DNA of 64,000 nt from Oceanobacillus_B kapialis (GTDB taxonomy: Bacteria; Bacillota; Bacilli; Bacillales; Amphibacillaceae). Position numbers and translations under genes: made by a program. The notes below the pieces were generated by a model. It saw nothing but the letters and a program-made list of their open reading frames with translations, was not told the origin of the DNA and ran no database searches. Shown here piece by piece: positions 1 to 8,397 of this stretch. The stretch lies in NCBI RefSeq assembly GCF_042685265.1, contig NZ_JBHUMX010000041.1; one strand, written 5' to 3'. Position 1 is the stretch's first letter, and each line of letters starts with the position of its first letter.

Positions 1-633
1 GATCCGAGCACCCAGGAGGCCAACATTCAGTTTGTGATCGTAAATTATATCTTTTGGTATTTAGCGATGATGGTAGTCAACAACATTGGCTGGGAAGTAA
101 CGAATGAAGCGATGCGTGGGACGCTGGAACAATTATGTATGTCACCAATGGGAATTTGGAGAATAATGCTTACACGTCTACTTTCTTCAACATTGGCAAA
201 CATTCTTATTATAGTAGCGTTATTGTATATTTCCGTGCTAACAACAGGTCAGTGGCTTAACATAGATATTATCGCGCTCTTCCCTATACTTATTCTATCG
301 TTAATTAGCATGTTTGGACTAGGCTTTATCATTGCCGGACTTTCCATTATATTAAAGCAAGTGCAAGCATTTTTGCAGATCTTGCAGTTTATCTTGGCAG
401 GTCTAACGTTTGTTCCGTTATCCACAGCGCCTTTTCTTGCTTACTTTCCCTTTGTAAAAGGAGTAGATATGGTGCGGGATGTGATGATCAATGGAGCCAC
501 ATTAACACAATTAGGAATTGGGGATTTTATCATTTTAGGGGTTAATGCGTTGTTTTATTCCATTATTGGCCTTGCTTTTTTCCTATATTGTGAGAAAGTG
601 GCAATGAAAAAGGGCTTGCTCGCACATTATTAG
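1..633 (+). CDS. ABC-2 type transporter permease, 3' part
   Basis: The reading frame is open at the first base of the window, so the gene starts upstream. The visible 210 residues hold about five hydrophobic segments and the usual layout of an ABC-2 permease: EVTNEAMRGTLEQL is the short cytoplasmic segment typical of multidrug or polysaccharide export permeases, followed by membrane spans and a short basic tail (KKGLLAHY). Such a protein forms the membrane channel of an exporter with a separate ATPase, presumably encoded upstream. The substrate cannot be told from this part. Confidence 0.8.
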   Translation, partial: DPSTQEANIQFVIVNYIFWYLAMMVVNNIGWEVTNEAMRGTLEQLCMSPMGIWRIMLTRLLSSTLANILIIVALLYISVLTTGQWLNIDIIALFPILILSLISMFGLGFIIAGLSIILKQVQAFLQILQFILAGLTFVPLSTAPFLAYFPFVKGVDMVRDVMINGATLTQLGIGDFIILGVNALFYSIIGLAFFLYCEKVAMKKGLLAHY

Positions 634-737
634 ACCATATAGAATAAAATTCTCCCCGACTAGGTCGATGACTTATACATTATCCGGTCACTTGTCATAG
701 GTTATTAGTGAACCTATCACAGGAAAGGGGATTTTAT

Positions 738-1172
738 ATGAGACATCATGGGCGTCATTGTGGATGCGGCTGCCAGAGACCAAAACAAGTAGTCCATCCG
801 ACAAAATATAACTGTGTCAACCAATATTCAGAAAGTGTTGTGGAGCATATCCATCCATCACATACGACTGTTATGAACCATCATCTAGTTAAGAACAAAC
901 ATTTTTACCCACATTCGACTTCTGTCCAAAACACAGCAAATAGCGTTAACGAGTATGGCGGATCATTTAATGTACCAGCACCAGGTCAAGTAGCAGGAGC
1001 GATGAGCCCTGGCATGGGGCCAAATGGTCAAGTGGCGGGGGCGATGAGCCCTGGTATGGGGCCAAATGGTCAAGTAGCGGGGGCAATGAGTCCAGGCATG
1101 GGGAACTGTAATAAAACAGCAGGAGCAATGAATCCAGGTTGGGGAAAACACTGTGGACCTAAAAAGTGGTAA
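738..1172 (+). CDS. cotD: CotD-family inner spore coat protein
   Basis: A 144-residue His/Cys-rich protein. The N-terminal half matches the CotD pattern: a short MRHHGRHCGCGC head, VVHPTKYNCVNQYSE, then VVEHIHPSHTTVMNHH and the HFYPHSTS stretch. The C-terminal half adds Gly/Met/Pro repeats (GQVAGAMSPGMGPN) not found in the roughly 75-residue B. subtilis CotD. The ATG at 738 is chosen because AGGAAAGGGG lies just upstream; an upstream in-frame start would add MNLSQERGFY without a ribosome site. Expected role: structural protein of the inner spore coat made in the mother cell. A hairpin terminator follows, so the gene is probably monocistronic. Confidence 0.82.
   Translation: MRHHGRHCGCGCQRPKQVVHPTKYNCVNQYSESVVEHIHPSHTTVMNHHLVKNKHFYPHSTSVQNTANSVNEYGGSFNVPAPGQVAGAMSPGMGPNGQVAGAMSPGMGPNGQVAGAMSPGMGNCNKTAGAMNPGWGKHCGPKKW
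984..1100 (+). repeat. 42-bp tandem repeat inside cotD
   Basis: Two full 42-bp copies (984-1025, 1026-1067) and a partial third copy encode GQVAGAMSPGMGPN repeats. The copies differ only at scattered third-base positions. A further shortened AGAMNPGWG motif follows. In-frame units of this kind can vary in number between strains. Confidence 0.9.
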
Positions 1173-1203
1173 GAACTGAATAAATAATGTTATCTTAAGT
1201 GTT

Positions 1204-1237
1204 AAGGCTGGCGTAAATAGTGTCAGCCTTTTCTTTT
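1204..1237 (+). terminator. Terminator after cotD
   Basis: AAGGCTG and CAGCCTT form a stem around a 13-nt loop, followed by a T-rich run (TTCTTTTAT). Confidence 0.75.
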
Positions 1238-1242
1238 ATCAC

Positions 1243-1391
1243 GCCTTAACTGGCCGTCTTAACTGGCAGTAAGACCCAAGCGGGAAATCAAGCATTTTAA
1301 GTGGGGATCACCTGCCACTAAAGGTTCAATTCGTTCAACTAACATTTGGCGTGGGAAGAAGGGGAACCCCCATCAAATGAAGTTTCACTTT
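1243..1391 (+). repeat. Palindromic intergenic repeat, copy A
   Basis: Member of the dispersed family described in the findings. It opens with CGCCTTAACTGGC, has the linker GGTTCAATTCGTTCAACTAA, a 3' hairpin (CATTTGGCGTGGG against the CCCCCATCAAATG side) and ends GAAGTTTCACTTTA. The inner 5' hairpin is shortened here and the opening TTAACTGGC motif is duplicated. It fills the interval between cotD and ypsA. Confidence 0.85.
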
Positions 1392-1437
1392 ACGATTATT
1401 TACGGTGATTAATTATCTTTTTGCTTGGAGGATACAT

Positions 1438-1992
1438 ATGAAAATTTTAGCAGTGTCTGGTTATAAACCTGCCGAATTAAATATATTTAAAGAGAACGAT
1501 CCTCGTATTAGTATCATAAAAGCAGCTCTGCAAAAAAGACTCATTCAATTTATAGAAGAAGGATTGGAATGGGTAATTATTTCTGGACAGATGGGGGTAG
1601 AGCTTTGGACAGCTGATATTATCTTTACTTTACAAGAGGAATATGACATTAAGCTGGGCGTATTTCCTCCATTTGAAAACCAGGAAAGTCGCTGGCCTGA
1701 GCCCCTCAAGGAAAAATATGAAGAGCTGATGATGCTTGCAGATTTTTTCCAACCAATTTATAAAGGGGACTATAAAGGTGCTTATCAATTTAAGGCTAAA
1801 AATATGTGGCTTGTCGACAAAAGTGATGCATGCTTACTTCTTATGGATGACGAATTCCCTGGGAGTAATCGTTTCTTTCATCATGCAGCCAAGGAAGCTG
1901 GAGAAGCGTACTCCATTTATACGATTACCCCTGCAGATCTAGATGATATTGTGGAAGAAATACGTATGGCCGATCCAGATTATTGGCAGTGA
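1438..1992 (+). CDS. ypsA: YpsA family protein (DUF1273, SLOG fold)
   Basis: A 184-residue protein matching B. subtilis YpsA in length and sequence pattern: MKILAVSGYKPAELNIF at the N-terminus, then VIISGQMGVELWTADI (Rossmann-like nucleotide-binding loop), FPPFENQESRWPE and a C-terminal end at MADPDYWQ. The family belongs to the SLOG superfamily. B. subtilis YpsA has been linked to cell division and stress, but its ligand is not established. ATG 1438 is preceded by GGAGG at 1427-1431; the in-frame start 33 bases upstream has no ribosome site. Confidence 0.92.
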   Translation: MKILAVSGYKPAELNIFKENDPRISIIKAALQKRLIQFIEEGLEWVIISGQMGVELWTADIIFTLQEEYDIKLGVFPPFENQESRWPEPLKEKYEELMMLADFFQPIYKGDYKGAYQFKAKNMWLVDKSDACLLLMDDEFPGSNRFFHHAAKEAGEAYSIYTITPADLDDIVEEIRMADPDYWQ

Positions 1993-2107
1993 GCAGATAA
2001 AAGGGGAAGTCTTACACCAACCTACCTTTATCCCGACTTATTCAAGCAGGGATTTTTTGCTGAAAAAGCGAATAAAGTGTTAATAGCAAAATGGGAGGTT
2101 GGGGTTG

Positions 2108-2473
2108 ATGGATAAAAAGAAGGAACCATTTGAAATCGAAGAAAGATTACAGTATAAGGATCACATGTCTGAGATTATTCAAAAAGCGGAGCGAGAAGGG
2201 CATTTTTCAGATCTTCCGGGAAAGGGAAAGCCATTAAAGATTGGCCAGGATTATTTAAACCCAGAAGAAAAGCAACTTTATAAAACCATGAAGGACAATC
2301 ACGTATTGCCAAGATGGGTGGAACTAGCAAACAAAATTGATTCACTTAAGGAAACTTTACCTGAATTGGAAGGAAAAGAACGCAGCAAGCAAGTAAAGCA
2401 GATTAACAAGCTAGTGAAAGAGTATAATTATGCATGTCCACCTTCCTTGCAGCGTAATCGTATTTTAGACTAA
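2108..2473 (+). CDS. DUF1992 (DnaJ C28-type) protein
   Basis: A 121-residue soluble protein with the DUF1992 signature: EIIQKAEREGHFSDLPGKGK, then PLKIGQDYLNPEE and a C-terminal YNYACPPSLQRNRI. In eukaryotes the domain occurs in DNAJC28; in bacteria it stands alone and its role is unknown. GGGAGG at 2093-2098 serves ATG 2108; a TTG at 2105 is also possible. A terminator follows directly. Confidence 0.88.
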   Translation: MDKKKEPFEIEERLQYKDHMSEIIQKAEREGHFSDLPGKGKPLKIGQDYLNPEEKQLYKTMKDNHVLPRWVELANKIDSLKETLPELEGKERSKQVKQINKLVKEYNYACPPSLQRNRILD

Positions 2474-2484
2474 TTATGGATGAA

Positions 2485-2525
2485 AGAGGCAAAGTCACAA
2501 CTGTGAATTTGCCTCTTCTTCTTTT
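2485..2525 (+). terminator. Terminator after the DUF1992 gene
   Basis: GAGGCAAA and TTTGCCTC form a perfect 8-bp stem followed by TTCTTCTTTT. Confidence 0.85.
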
Positions 2526-2632
2526 CATCACAAATTTTCCCCCCTCAAGAAAAATAAGTAATATTTCGCCCTTCTAAAGATTGATTAATGTTATAATGTT
2601 TGAAAATATTGGAATATAGGTGGGGTAAATAT

Positions 2633-3121
2633 ATGAATGCATTTATTCGTTCAATGGAGGAAAAAGATATTTCAGCCGTACAACATGTTGCCAAGACAAG
2701 CTGGGGATCTACATATAGAGGAATTATCCCTGAAGCAATCCAACAGAAATTTTTAAGTAACGCCTATAGTGAGGGTATGATGCAAAGAAGGATGGAACGC
2801 TCCCTAATATATGTTGCAGAAAGAAACGGGGAGGTTATTGGGTTTGCAAATTTCTCCAGTGTCAAAGAAAATGGAGAAGTGGAGCTTAGTGCTATTTATC
2901 TTATCCCGGAAGTGCAAGGAGAAGGTATAGGCACTGCATTATTAGAGAAAGGCCTGAACGAATTGGAAAATGCTACAAAGCTTTTTATTAATGTGGAAGA
3001 AAAAAATCAGCTTGGTATGAGATTCTATAAAGCAAAAGGTTTTCAAACACACGGGGCATTTGAGGAAGAATTAGATGACTACATTTTAAAGACCATTCGG
3101 ATGGTCAAAGAGATAGATTAG
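2633..3121 (+). CDS. GNAT family N-acetyltransferase
   Basis: A 162-residue GNAT protein. The N-terminal SWGSTYRGIIPEAIQQKFL is the substrate-side motif of one common Bacillus GNAT clade; LIPEVQGEGIGTALLEKG is the acetyl-CoA P-loop (Q/R-x-x-G-x-G/A). The C-terminal FYKAKGFQTHG is the closing beta-strand motif. The start at 2633 is set by AGGTGGGG at 2618-2625. Substrate unknown. It opens a long co-directional set of modifying enzymes and resembles the GNAT at 4504. Confidence 0.88.
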   Translation: MNAFIRSMEEKDISAVQHVAKTSWGSTYRGIIPEAIQQKFLSNAYSEGMMQRRMERSLIYVAERNGEVIGFANFSSVKENGEVELSAIYLIPEVQGEGIGTALLEKGLNELENATKLFINVEEKNQLGMRFYKAKGFQTHGAFEEELDDYILKTIRMVKEID

Positions 3122-3278
3122 AAGATTTCGAAACCAAAGTGAAGTTTAATACGTAGGAAGTAATACTAACGAACTAATAGGTGAGCTTTGGTTATTTATC
3201 ACCCAAATTTTCGGAATCATATCTATTTTCGGTCGTTGGTAACGAAACAAGGAGTTTCGGTACAAAGGAGGAATTCGT

Positions 3279-3641
3279 TTGCCTTTAACACAATATATTT
3301 ATATTCTCACAGGAATTATTGCAGTGATAATGACTGTTTTTATTATAAGAGCTTTTATCAATGGAAAGTGGAAGCTTCGACCCAGTCGTCTGTCGTTAGT
3401 TGCTTTTATGGTACTGCTCCTTCATTGGGGATTTGTTCTTGTCGAGGTCTATGATCTGTTTTCGGTCCCGGTCGGAAACTTCCTTTTTGATTTTATATGG
3501 TTAAGCACTGCAATATTTTGTTTACTTGCAGCATGGAAGGAGAGCAAGAACAACCAGGCAGTAGCATGGTTTTTAGGAGGTATTTCCGTTATCAGCCTTC
3601 TTTTTGGTTTTATCCTTCTCGGGATTTCCGGTATGGAATAA
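3279..3641 (+). CDS. Small four-helix membrane protein
   Basis: A 120-residue protein with four hydrophobic segments (near residues 5-23, 40-60, 67-87 and 95-117) joined by short charged loops such as INGKWKLRPSR and AAWKESKNNQ. It starts with TTG behind AAAGGAGG (3264-3271). No family is recognised. The 35-base gap to the next small membrane protein gene suggests co-transcription. Confidence 0.65.
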   Translation: MPLTQYIYILTGIIAVIMTVFIIRAFINGKWKLRPSRLSLVAFMVLLLHWGFVLVEVYDLFSVPVGNFLFDFIWLSTAIFCLLAAWKESKNNQAVAWFLGGISVISLLFGFILLGISGME

Positions 3642-3676
3642 GAAGGCTCATTTTCATCATGGGATAGGAGCTATAC

Positions 3677-4123
3677 ATGTATAAGAAAAAGAATCGAAAC
3701 AAAGAAGATTTAAGTATTATCGGAAAAACAGTCGTTGGATTCCTGCTTGTATTATTGGTGGTCTTTGCTATTTCAGTGCTTATGGCCATTTACTTTTTTG
3801 CATCTGCAGGGTTATTTACCGTACTGAACATCACCTATCCTTCCTTAACAGCATTAGCGGGATTTATTATGTTGCTTTTCGGTGTGAGCTTACTTTTTGA
3901 GCCGGTATTTAAAGGGTTATACTATTTGGTTGCGGCCTATCTCGGTCGATGGAGAACATTTCTCTATCTTTTATTTGATAGTATTGCTGGATTTCTTGCG
4001 ATCTATACAGTCGATGAGGTTATGACTTCCATTACAATTCCATTTTCTAAAGAGATACTAATCGCGGTTTTCTTTGCCCTAGTTGAATACGCTTTTGAGG
4101 ATAAAATGAAAGGAAGAAAATAA
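3677..4123 (+). CDS. YrvL-like membrane protein
   Basis: A 148-residue protein with a basic N-terminus (MYKKKNRNKED) and about four membrane spans. The arrangement and the segment FEPVFKGLYYLVAAYLG resemble the YrvL regulatory family, whose B. subtilis member acts with the sigma factor-like system YvrI/YvrHa. Homology is judged by pattern only, so the functional label is tentative. Its stop overlaps the next start (TAATG), showing translational coupling with the cupin gene. Confidence 0.5.
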   Translation: MYKKKNRNKEDLSIIGKTVVGFLLVLLVVFAISVLMAIYFFASAGLFTVLNITYPSLTALAGFIMLLFGVSLLFEPVFKGLYYLVAAYLGRWRTFLYLLFDSIAGFLAIYTVDEVMTSITIPFSKEILIAVFFALVEYAFEDKMKGRK

Positions 4124-4488
4124 TGCAGTTATTCCGTTTCGATAAAGAAGTGGGCAGTCACGTTACGCAATATAATTCAGACTTTTGGTTTTCACGAATT
4201 CTTCGGACAAATCATACCAAGTTGCAAATCTCCTGTATGACATTGGAGGCTGGTGGCCTGATAGGGGGCCATCTTGCTAAGGTAGACCAACTTCTCTTAA
4301 TTCTCGAAGGAGAAGGTAGTGTTACGGGTGAGAATAATAAGATGGAAAGTGTTAAAAGAGGAGAAGCCGTTTTCTTGAAAACAGGGGAATGGCATGAAAC
4401 AAGATCGGAAAATGGCTTGATTGCCATCGCAATAGAGGGGGAAGAACTGGATCAGGCTACATTTATGAAGGCAAAAGGTGAGAAGTGA
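4123..4488 (+). CDS. Cupin domain protein
   Basis: A 121-residue single-domain cupin. GGHLAKVDQLLLILEGEG is the first cupin motif, with the usual second His replaced (KVDQ), and GEAVFLKTGEWHETRSENG is the second motif with its conserved Gly and His. One expected metal ligand in motif 1 appears substituted, so metal binding is uncertain. It overlaps the upstream gene by one base and is followed at 15 bases by a GNAT gene. A role as small-molecule sensor or isomerase is possible. Confidence 0.78.
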   Translation: MQLFRFDKEVGSHVTQYNSDFWFSRILRTNHTKLQISCMTLEAGGLIGGHLAKVDQLLLILEGEGSVTGENNKMESVKRGEAVFLKTGEWHETRSENGLIAIAIEGEELDQATFMKAKGEK

Positions 4489-4503
4489 TCGGAGGTGTAA
4501 TCC

Positions 4504-5028
4504 GTGCAAATTAGACAGGCAAAAGCTCTTGATGCCTTAGCTATTGCTCGTGTCCATGTAGACGCATGGCGTTCGACATATGAAGGGATCATTCCTGATG
4601 AATATTTACATAAACTCAGTTACGAGGGTCGCACTAAGCTATGGCTGGAAAACTTAAAAACAGATATAGTTTTTGTAGCATTAAATGACCGACATGAGAT
4701 TGTTGGCTTTGCTACAGCGGGCGTTAAAAAGACAAAGGGCTATGACGTTTTTCAAGGGGAACTATATGCCATTTACATTCTTAAAGAATATCAAGGCATG
4801 AGCATAGGGAAACAGCTAGTGCACAAAGTCGTCGAGCATTTAAAAACATTAGAGATTAATTCGATGGTCGTCCTTGTTTTAAAAGAAAATCCGGCTGTCC
4901 AGTTTTACAAATTACTTTACGCTCGAAAAATTGACAGTCTTACCATTTCAATTGCTGGCAAAACGTTGCAAGAAGAAGTATATGGGTGGGAAGACCTGGA
5001 ACCTTTACTTGAAGGGAACAAACAATAA
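4504..5028 (+). CDS. GNAT family N-acetyltransferase
   Basis: A 174-residue GNAT. It begins MQIRQAKALDALAIARVHV and holds the clade motif WRSTYEGIIPDEYL shared with the gene at 2633. LKEYQGMSIGKQLVHKV is the acetyl-CoA loop, though its spacing (GMSIG) departs slightly from the canonical QGxGxG. GTG 4504 is preceded by GGAGGTGT. The C-terminus (EEVYGWEDLEPLL) is typical of the clade. Substrate unknown. Confidence 0.87.
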   Translation: MQIRQAKALDALAIARVHVDAWRSTYEGIIPDEYLHKLSYEGRTKLWLENLKTDIVFVALNDRHEIVGFATAGVKKTKGYDVFQGELYAIYILKEYQGMSIGKQLVHKVVEHLKTLEINSMVVLVLKENPAVQFYKLLYARKIDSLTISIAGKTLQEEVYGWEDLEPLLEGNKQ

Positions 5029-5080
5029 AGACCTTTTCATTACAAGTCACGTCTTTTATAGAAATAGAGGAGGCTAATCG

Positions 5081-5788
5081 TTGAAAACAATTGGCTTAAT
5101 CGGTGGAATGAGCTGGGAATCATCAGCTGAATACTATCGAATTTTAAATGAAGAATTGAATAAACGTCTTGGTGGACTACATTCAGCAAAAATCATTTTA
5201 CATAGTGTCGACTTCGAAGAGATTGAGCATTGTCAAAAGACTGGAGAATGGGAGAAAGCTGGAGAAATATTAGCTAACTGTGCGTCTTCACTTGAACGTG
5301 CTGGGGCAAATTTTATTTTACTATGCACGAATACGATGCATAAGGTCGTGGAGCAAATGGAGAGGCAAGTTAACATTCCAATTATTCATATTGCAGATGC
5401 TACGTCCAAATCTATCCGTGATAAAAAAATTAAGAAGGTAGGCTTATTAGGCACCTCTTACACCATGGAACAGGATTTTTACAAACAAAGAGTAGCAAAT
5501 AATGGCATTGAGGTTATCGTGCCAGGTGAAAAAGAACGGGACAAGATAAACAGGATTATATTTAATGAGCTATGCCTTGGGAAAATTGAGGCGGACTCTA
5601 AGGATTACTACAAAGCAGTCATGGAAGCGTTGGTGAACCAGGGGGCAGAAGGTATTATATTAGGCTGTACAGAAATTGGCCTCTTGATAAAAAAAGAAGA
5701 TTGTCCGGTTCCTGTGTTTGATACAGCTTATATACATGCTATAACAGCAGTAGAAAAAGCATTAGAAGAAGGTGAATTCCATGGGTAA
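5081..5788 (+). CDS. Aspartate/glutamate racemase family protein
   Basis: A 235-residue protein of the RacX/YgeA type. The N-terminal IGLIGGMSWESSAEYYR is characteristic. The two catalytic cysteines of the family lie in LLCTNTMHKV and LGCTEIGLLI. Expected reaction: cofactor-independent racemisation of an amino acid, possibly broad-specificity. It starts with TTG behind AGAGGAGG, and its last 8 bases overlap the next gene. Confidence 0.9.
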   Translation: MKTIGLIGGMSWESSAEYYRILNEELNKRLGGLHSAKIILHSVDFEEIEHCQKTGEWEKAGEILANCASSLERAGANFILLCTNTMHKVVEQMERQVNIPIIHIADATSKSIRDKKIKKVGLLGTSYTMEQDFYKQRVANNGIEVIVPGEKERDKINRIIFNELCLGKIEADSKDYYKAVMEALVNQGAEGIILGCTEIGLLIKKEDCPVPVFDTAYIHAITAVEKALEEGEFHG

Positions 5789-6194
5789 AACCATTTGGAG
5801 AGTGGGAACAACCTATTTACCTGTCCAAAATGTGGAGGAATCTACGATATGGTATGAAACGAAACTTGGGGCAATTGTTACTTATAAGGATACTGAAAAA
5901 GCAATTATCAACTTCGCTAATCAGAGCTTTTTCCTTGTAAAAGCATCTGAAAACACTACAGCAAATTTTATAGATGGCGCAGGAAATACTCACTTTTCTT
6001 TAACGTTTGAAGTAGATGGAGTGGATGCGCTTGAGGATCTACACCGGCAATTTAACAAAAATGACATAAAAGTGGGAGCAATAGAAGATCGGGGACACCC
6101 TGGGAAAAACTTTATCTTTTATGATCCTAGTGGGAATATATTTGATGTTTGGAGTGAATTAAGTCCTGATTTCAAAAATAGATATACTATTTGA
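5781..6194 (+). CDS. VOC (glyoxalase-like) family protein
   Basis: A 137-residue single VOC domain: TTYLPVQNVEESTIWYETKL at the start and KNFIFYDPSGNIFDVWSEL at the end, the latter with the metal-ligand Asp/Glu region. ATG 5781 lies inside the end of the racemase gene (8-base overlap), which suggests coupled translation. Members act as lyases, dioxygenases or drug-binding resistance proteins; which applies here is not visible. Confidence 0.85.
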   Translation: MGKTIWRVGTTYLPVQNVEESTIWYETKLGAIVTYKDTEKAIINFANQSFFLVKASENTTANFIDGAGNTHFSLTFEVDGVDALEDLHRQFNKNDIKVGAIEDRGHPGKNFIFYDPSGNIFDVWSELSPDFKNRYTI

Positions 6195-6212
6195 ACGGGG
6201 GCGTTTCATAAC

Positions 6213-6632
6213 ATGGAAAAATGGCAGGGGGCTGCTGGGATATGTCTTAACGAACATAATCAATTATTAATGGTTTTACAAGGAAGCTTAAATGAAGAGA
6301 AAACATGGTCTGTCCCTTCAGGTATGAAAGAGGATGGCGAAGACTTTGTATCTTGTTGCATTAGAGAAGTAGAAGAAGAAACGGGATATGTAGTGGAAGT
6401 GATTGAGAAACTTTTGGTAAAGGAAGAAGAACAAAAAGAACTTTCCCTTCAGGTAAAAGTCCATTATTTTGCTGTAAAGATTACTGGTGGATCACCAGCC
6501 ATTCAGGACCCCGACCAGTTGATCTATGAAATTTCCTGGAAATCTGCAGAAGAAGTGGAAAACCTCAACTTAACCTATCCCAATGATAAAGAATTTTTAC
6601 TTCGCATAATGGCTAGTCATAGCGTTAGATAG
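6213..6632 (+). CDS. Nudix hydrolase
   Basis: A 139-residue protein with a complete Nudix box (GMKEDGEDFVSCCIREVEEE followed by TGY), matching G-x5-E-x7-REUxEExGU, so metal-dependent pyrophosphohydrolase activity is expected. The N-terminal GAAGICLNEHNQLLMVLQG is the usual first strand. Substrate unknown; house-cleaning of modified nucleotides or CoA-type compounds is usual for short members. It lies 18 bases after the VOC gene. Confidence 0.92.
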   Translation: MEKWQGAAGICLNEHNQLLMVLQGSLNEEKTWSVPSGMKEDGEDFVSCCIREVEEETGYVVEVIEKLLVKEEEQKELSLQVKVHYFAVKITGGSPAIQDPDQLIYEISWKSAEEVENLNLTYPNDKEFLLRIMASHSVR

Positions 6633-6672
6633 CTTTCTTCAATGAAATGGAAAAGAAAAGGGGGAAAAGTAT

Positions 6673-7389
6673 ATGCTATTACATATAGAAAAAAACGGGC
6701 AAGGAGAACCACTTCTATTTATCCACACAGGACTTCAAACAGGTGGAGTAGATTTTCCGGCACAAAGAGAGTATTTCCAAAAAGATTATCAAGTTATTCA
6801 ACCAGATTTAAGAGGTCATGGAAAGTCGGTAACGGAAGATCATTCGAACTTTGTCCAGGATTCTGTCGAAGATCTGAAGGACACCATGGATCATGAGAAA
6901 ATTGTCTCAGCTCATATCGCAGGGTGCTCAATGGGGGCACTTGTTGCATTGGCTTTTGCCAAGCGATACCCTCGTTATGTGAAGAGTCTAGCGCTCTCAG
7001 GAATTTTACCGAGAAAACCTGATAATTGGAATGAACTTAATGAAGAAGATAATAAGCAAGTACATGAGATCGTAAAAAGTGAAGAAGCCATCACCTATTT
7101 TAATGAGATACACGAAGGAGATTGGCTTACACTACTAAAATCTACCGAACACCATGATTGGTATCCGTTCGACTTAACGGGGGATCTATCTGATCTTGAA
7201 ATGCCAACCTTATTTTTAGTCGGGGAGGAAAGTAGTTTAGAAACAAAAGGCGCTGAGGTTTATCCGCAAATGAACGAGAAGATTCATGTGTCGGTTATTC
7301 CGTTTGCTGGTCATAATGTGCATCTGGAGCAACCTGAACTATATAATTCTACATATGAGCTTTTCTTAAATAATGTAAAGGATTCGTGA
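6673..7389 (+). CDS. Alpha/beta hydrolase
   Basis: A 238-residue alpha/beta hydrolase. The oxyanion region is LLFIHTGLQTGGVDF, the nucleophile elbow is AGCSMGALVALAF (Ser in G-C-S-M-G), the acid lies near LFLVGEESS and the histidine in FAGHNVHLEQPEL. The ATG at 6673 follows GGGGAAAAG. Likely an esterase or lactonase-type hydrolase of unknown substrate. Confidence 0.9.
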   Translation: MLLHIEKNGQGEPLLFIHTGLQTGGVDFPAQREYFQKDYQVIQPDLRGHGKSVTEDHSNFVQDSVEDLKDTMDHEKIVSAHIAGCSMGALVALAFAKRYPRYVKSLALSGILPRKPDNWNELNEEDNKQVHEIVKSEEAITYFNEIHEGDWLTLLKSTEHHDWYPFDLTGDLSDLEMPTLFLVGEESSLETKGAEVYPQMNEKIHVSVIPFAGHNVHLEQPELYNSTYELFLNNVKDS

Positions 7390-7411
7390 GATAGAAACCT
7401 AAGGGAGGGAG

Positions 7412-7825
7412 ATGATGTACAACGCTTTTGACTTGGGTCCATATCTAATTAAAGTCATCTTGCTTCTTATTATTGTGATGATTCTACACTTGTTGGAAAG
7501 AAAAGGGTTAAACAAATTATTTCGGACAAATAAAAAGTTCTATTCCTACAATCATGTTAATAGGACGCATCAAGTAATAGATTGGATGTTACGAATTTCT
7601 ATGGTTTTTCCCCTTTTTTATTTTATCTACCAGGGAAATTGGAAGAATACGGTCTATGCAATATTAATCTTTGCTGTGGTGCAAGAGTCAGTGCGAGCTT
7701 TTATGGAATGGAAACATATTAGGTCTAAGAAGTTTCATTATATTACACTTATTGAGCTCGCCATAAGCATTCTATTTATCTTACTTCTTATTTACACAGA
7801 AGGTTTTGGGCTGTTTGATATTTAA
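7412..7825 (+). CDS. DUF4181-like membrane protein
   Basis: A 137-residue protein with four predicted membrane spans and the soluble motif YSYNHVNRTHQVIDWMLR, which resembles the HVN-HK-DW signature of DUF4181 proteins in Bacillus. Function unknown. A strong GGGAGGGAG site precedes ATG 7412. It sits inside the run of modifying enzymes, 22 bases after the hydrolase. Confidence 0.6.
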   Translation: MMYNAFDLGPYLIKVILLLIIVMILHLLERKGLNKLFRTNKKFYSYNHVNRTHQVIDWMLRISMVFPLFYFIYQGNWKNTVYAILIFAVVQESVRAFMEWKHIRSKKFHYITLIELAISILFILLLIYTEGFGLFDI

Positions 7826-7845
7826 AAAGAATACAGGTGAAAGTT

Positions 7846-8397
7846 ATGTATAAAGCAGGAAAGCTTTTTGTGCGATCGATCCAACAAAAAGACGAAGGTT
7901 CCCTCGTAAAATGGCTATCTAATCCAACAGTTCTAGAGTTTTATGAAGGAAGGGATAAGCCTTATAACCTTAGCATGGTAAGGGAAGATTTTTACGGGGA
8001 GGAACCTGACATACATAAGTGTATTGTTGAACATGCAGGCGTCTCTATTGGGTATATTCAATTCTATGAAATTAATGAAAGAACAAGCGATCTTACAGGC
8101 TATGATAAAAAAAAGACCGTATATGGTATGGATCAGTTCATAGGGGAGCCTAGCTACTGGGGAAAAGGGATTGGGACAGAACTCGTACAATCCATGCTCC
8201 GTCATTTACTTCAGCGAAAACTGGCAGACGTTGTGGTTCTAGACCCTCAGACGACAAACGAAAGAGCAATACGATGTTATGAAAAGTGCGGCTTTAAAAA
8301 GGTTAGGAGATTACATGCACATGAGTTTCATGAAGGGAAATATCGAGATTGTTGGTTAATGGAGTATAGAAAGAGAACGGATGGAGGAAATAAATGA
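7846..8397 (+). CDS. AAC(6')-Ie-like aminoglycoside N-acetyltransferase
   Basis: A 183-residue GNAT closely resembling the acetyltransferase half of the bifunctional AAC(6')-APH(2'') enzyme. Shared segments include VLEFYEGRDKPYNL, VYGMDQFIGEPSYWGKGIGT (acetyl-CoA loop), VVLDPQTTNERAIRCYEKCG and HEFHEGKYRDCWLMEYR. The family transfers acetyl to the 6'-amino group of aminoglycosides; whether this protein does so is inference. ATG 7846 is preferred over GTG 7837 because AGGTG at 7834-7838 then serves as the ribosome site. The stop overlaps the kinase start by 4 bases (ATGA). Confidence 0.82.
   Translation: MYKAGKLFVRSIQQKDEGSLVKWLSNPTVLEFYEGRDKPYNLSMVREDFYGEEPDIHKCIVEHAGVSIGYIQFYEINERTSDLTGYDKKKTVYGMDQFIGEPSYWGKGIGTELVQSMLRHLLQRKLADVVVLDPQTTNERAIRCYEKCGFKKVRRLHAHEFHEGKYRDCWLMEYRKRTDGGNK

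Noticed and set aside
3188..3454. 88-residue frame before the four-helix membrane protein
   Set aside because: No ribosome site; overlaps the better-supported gene at 3279, which has AAAGGAGG.
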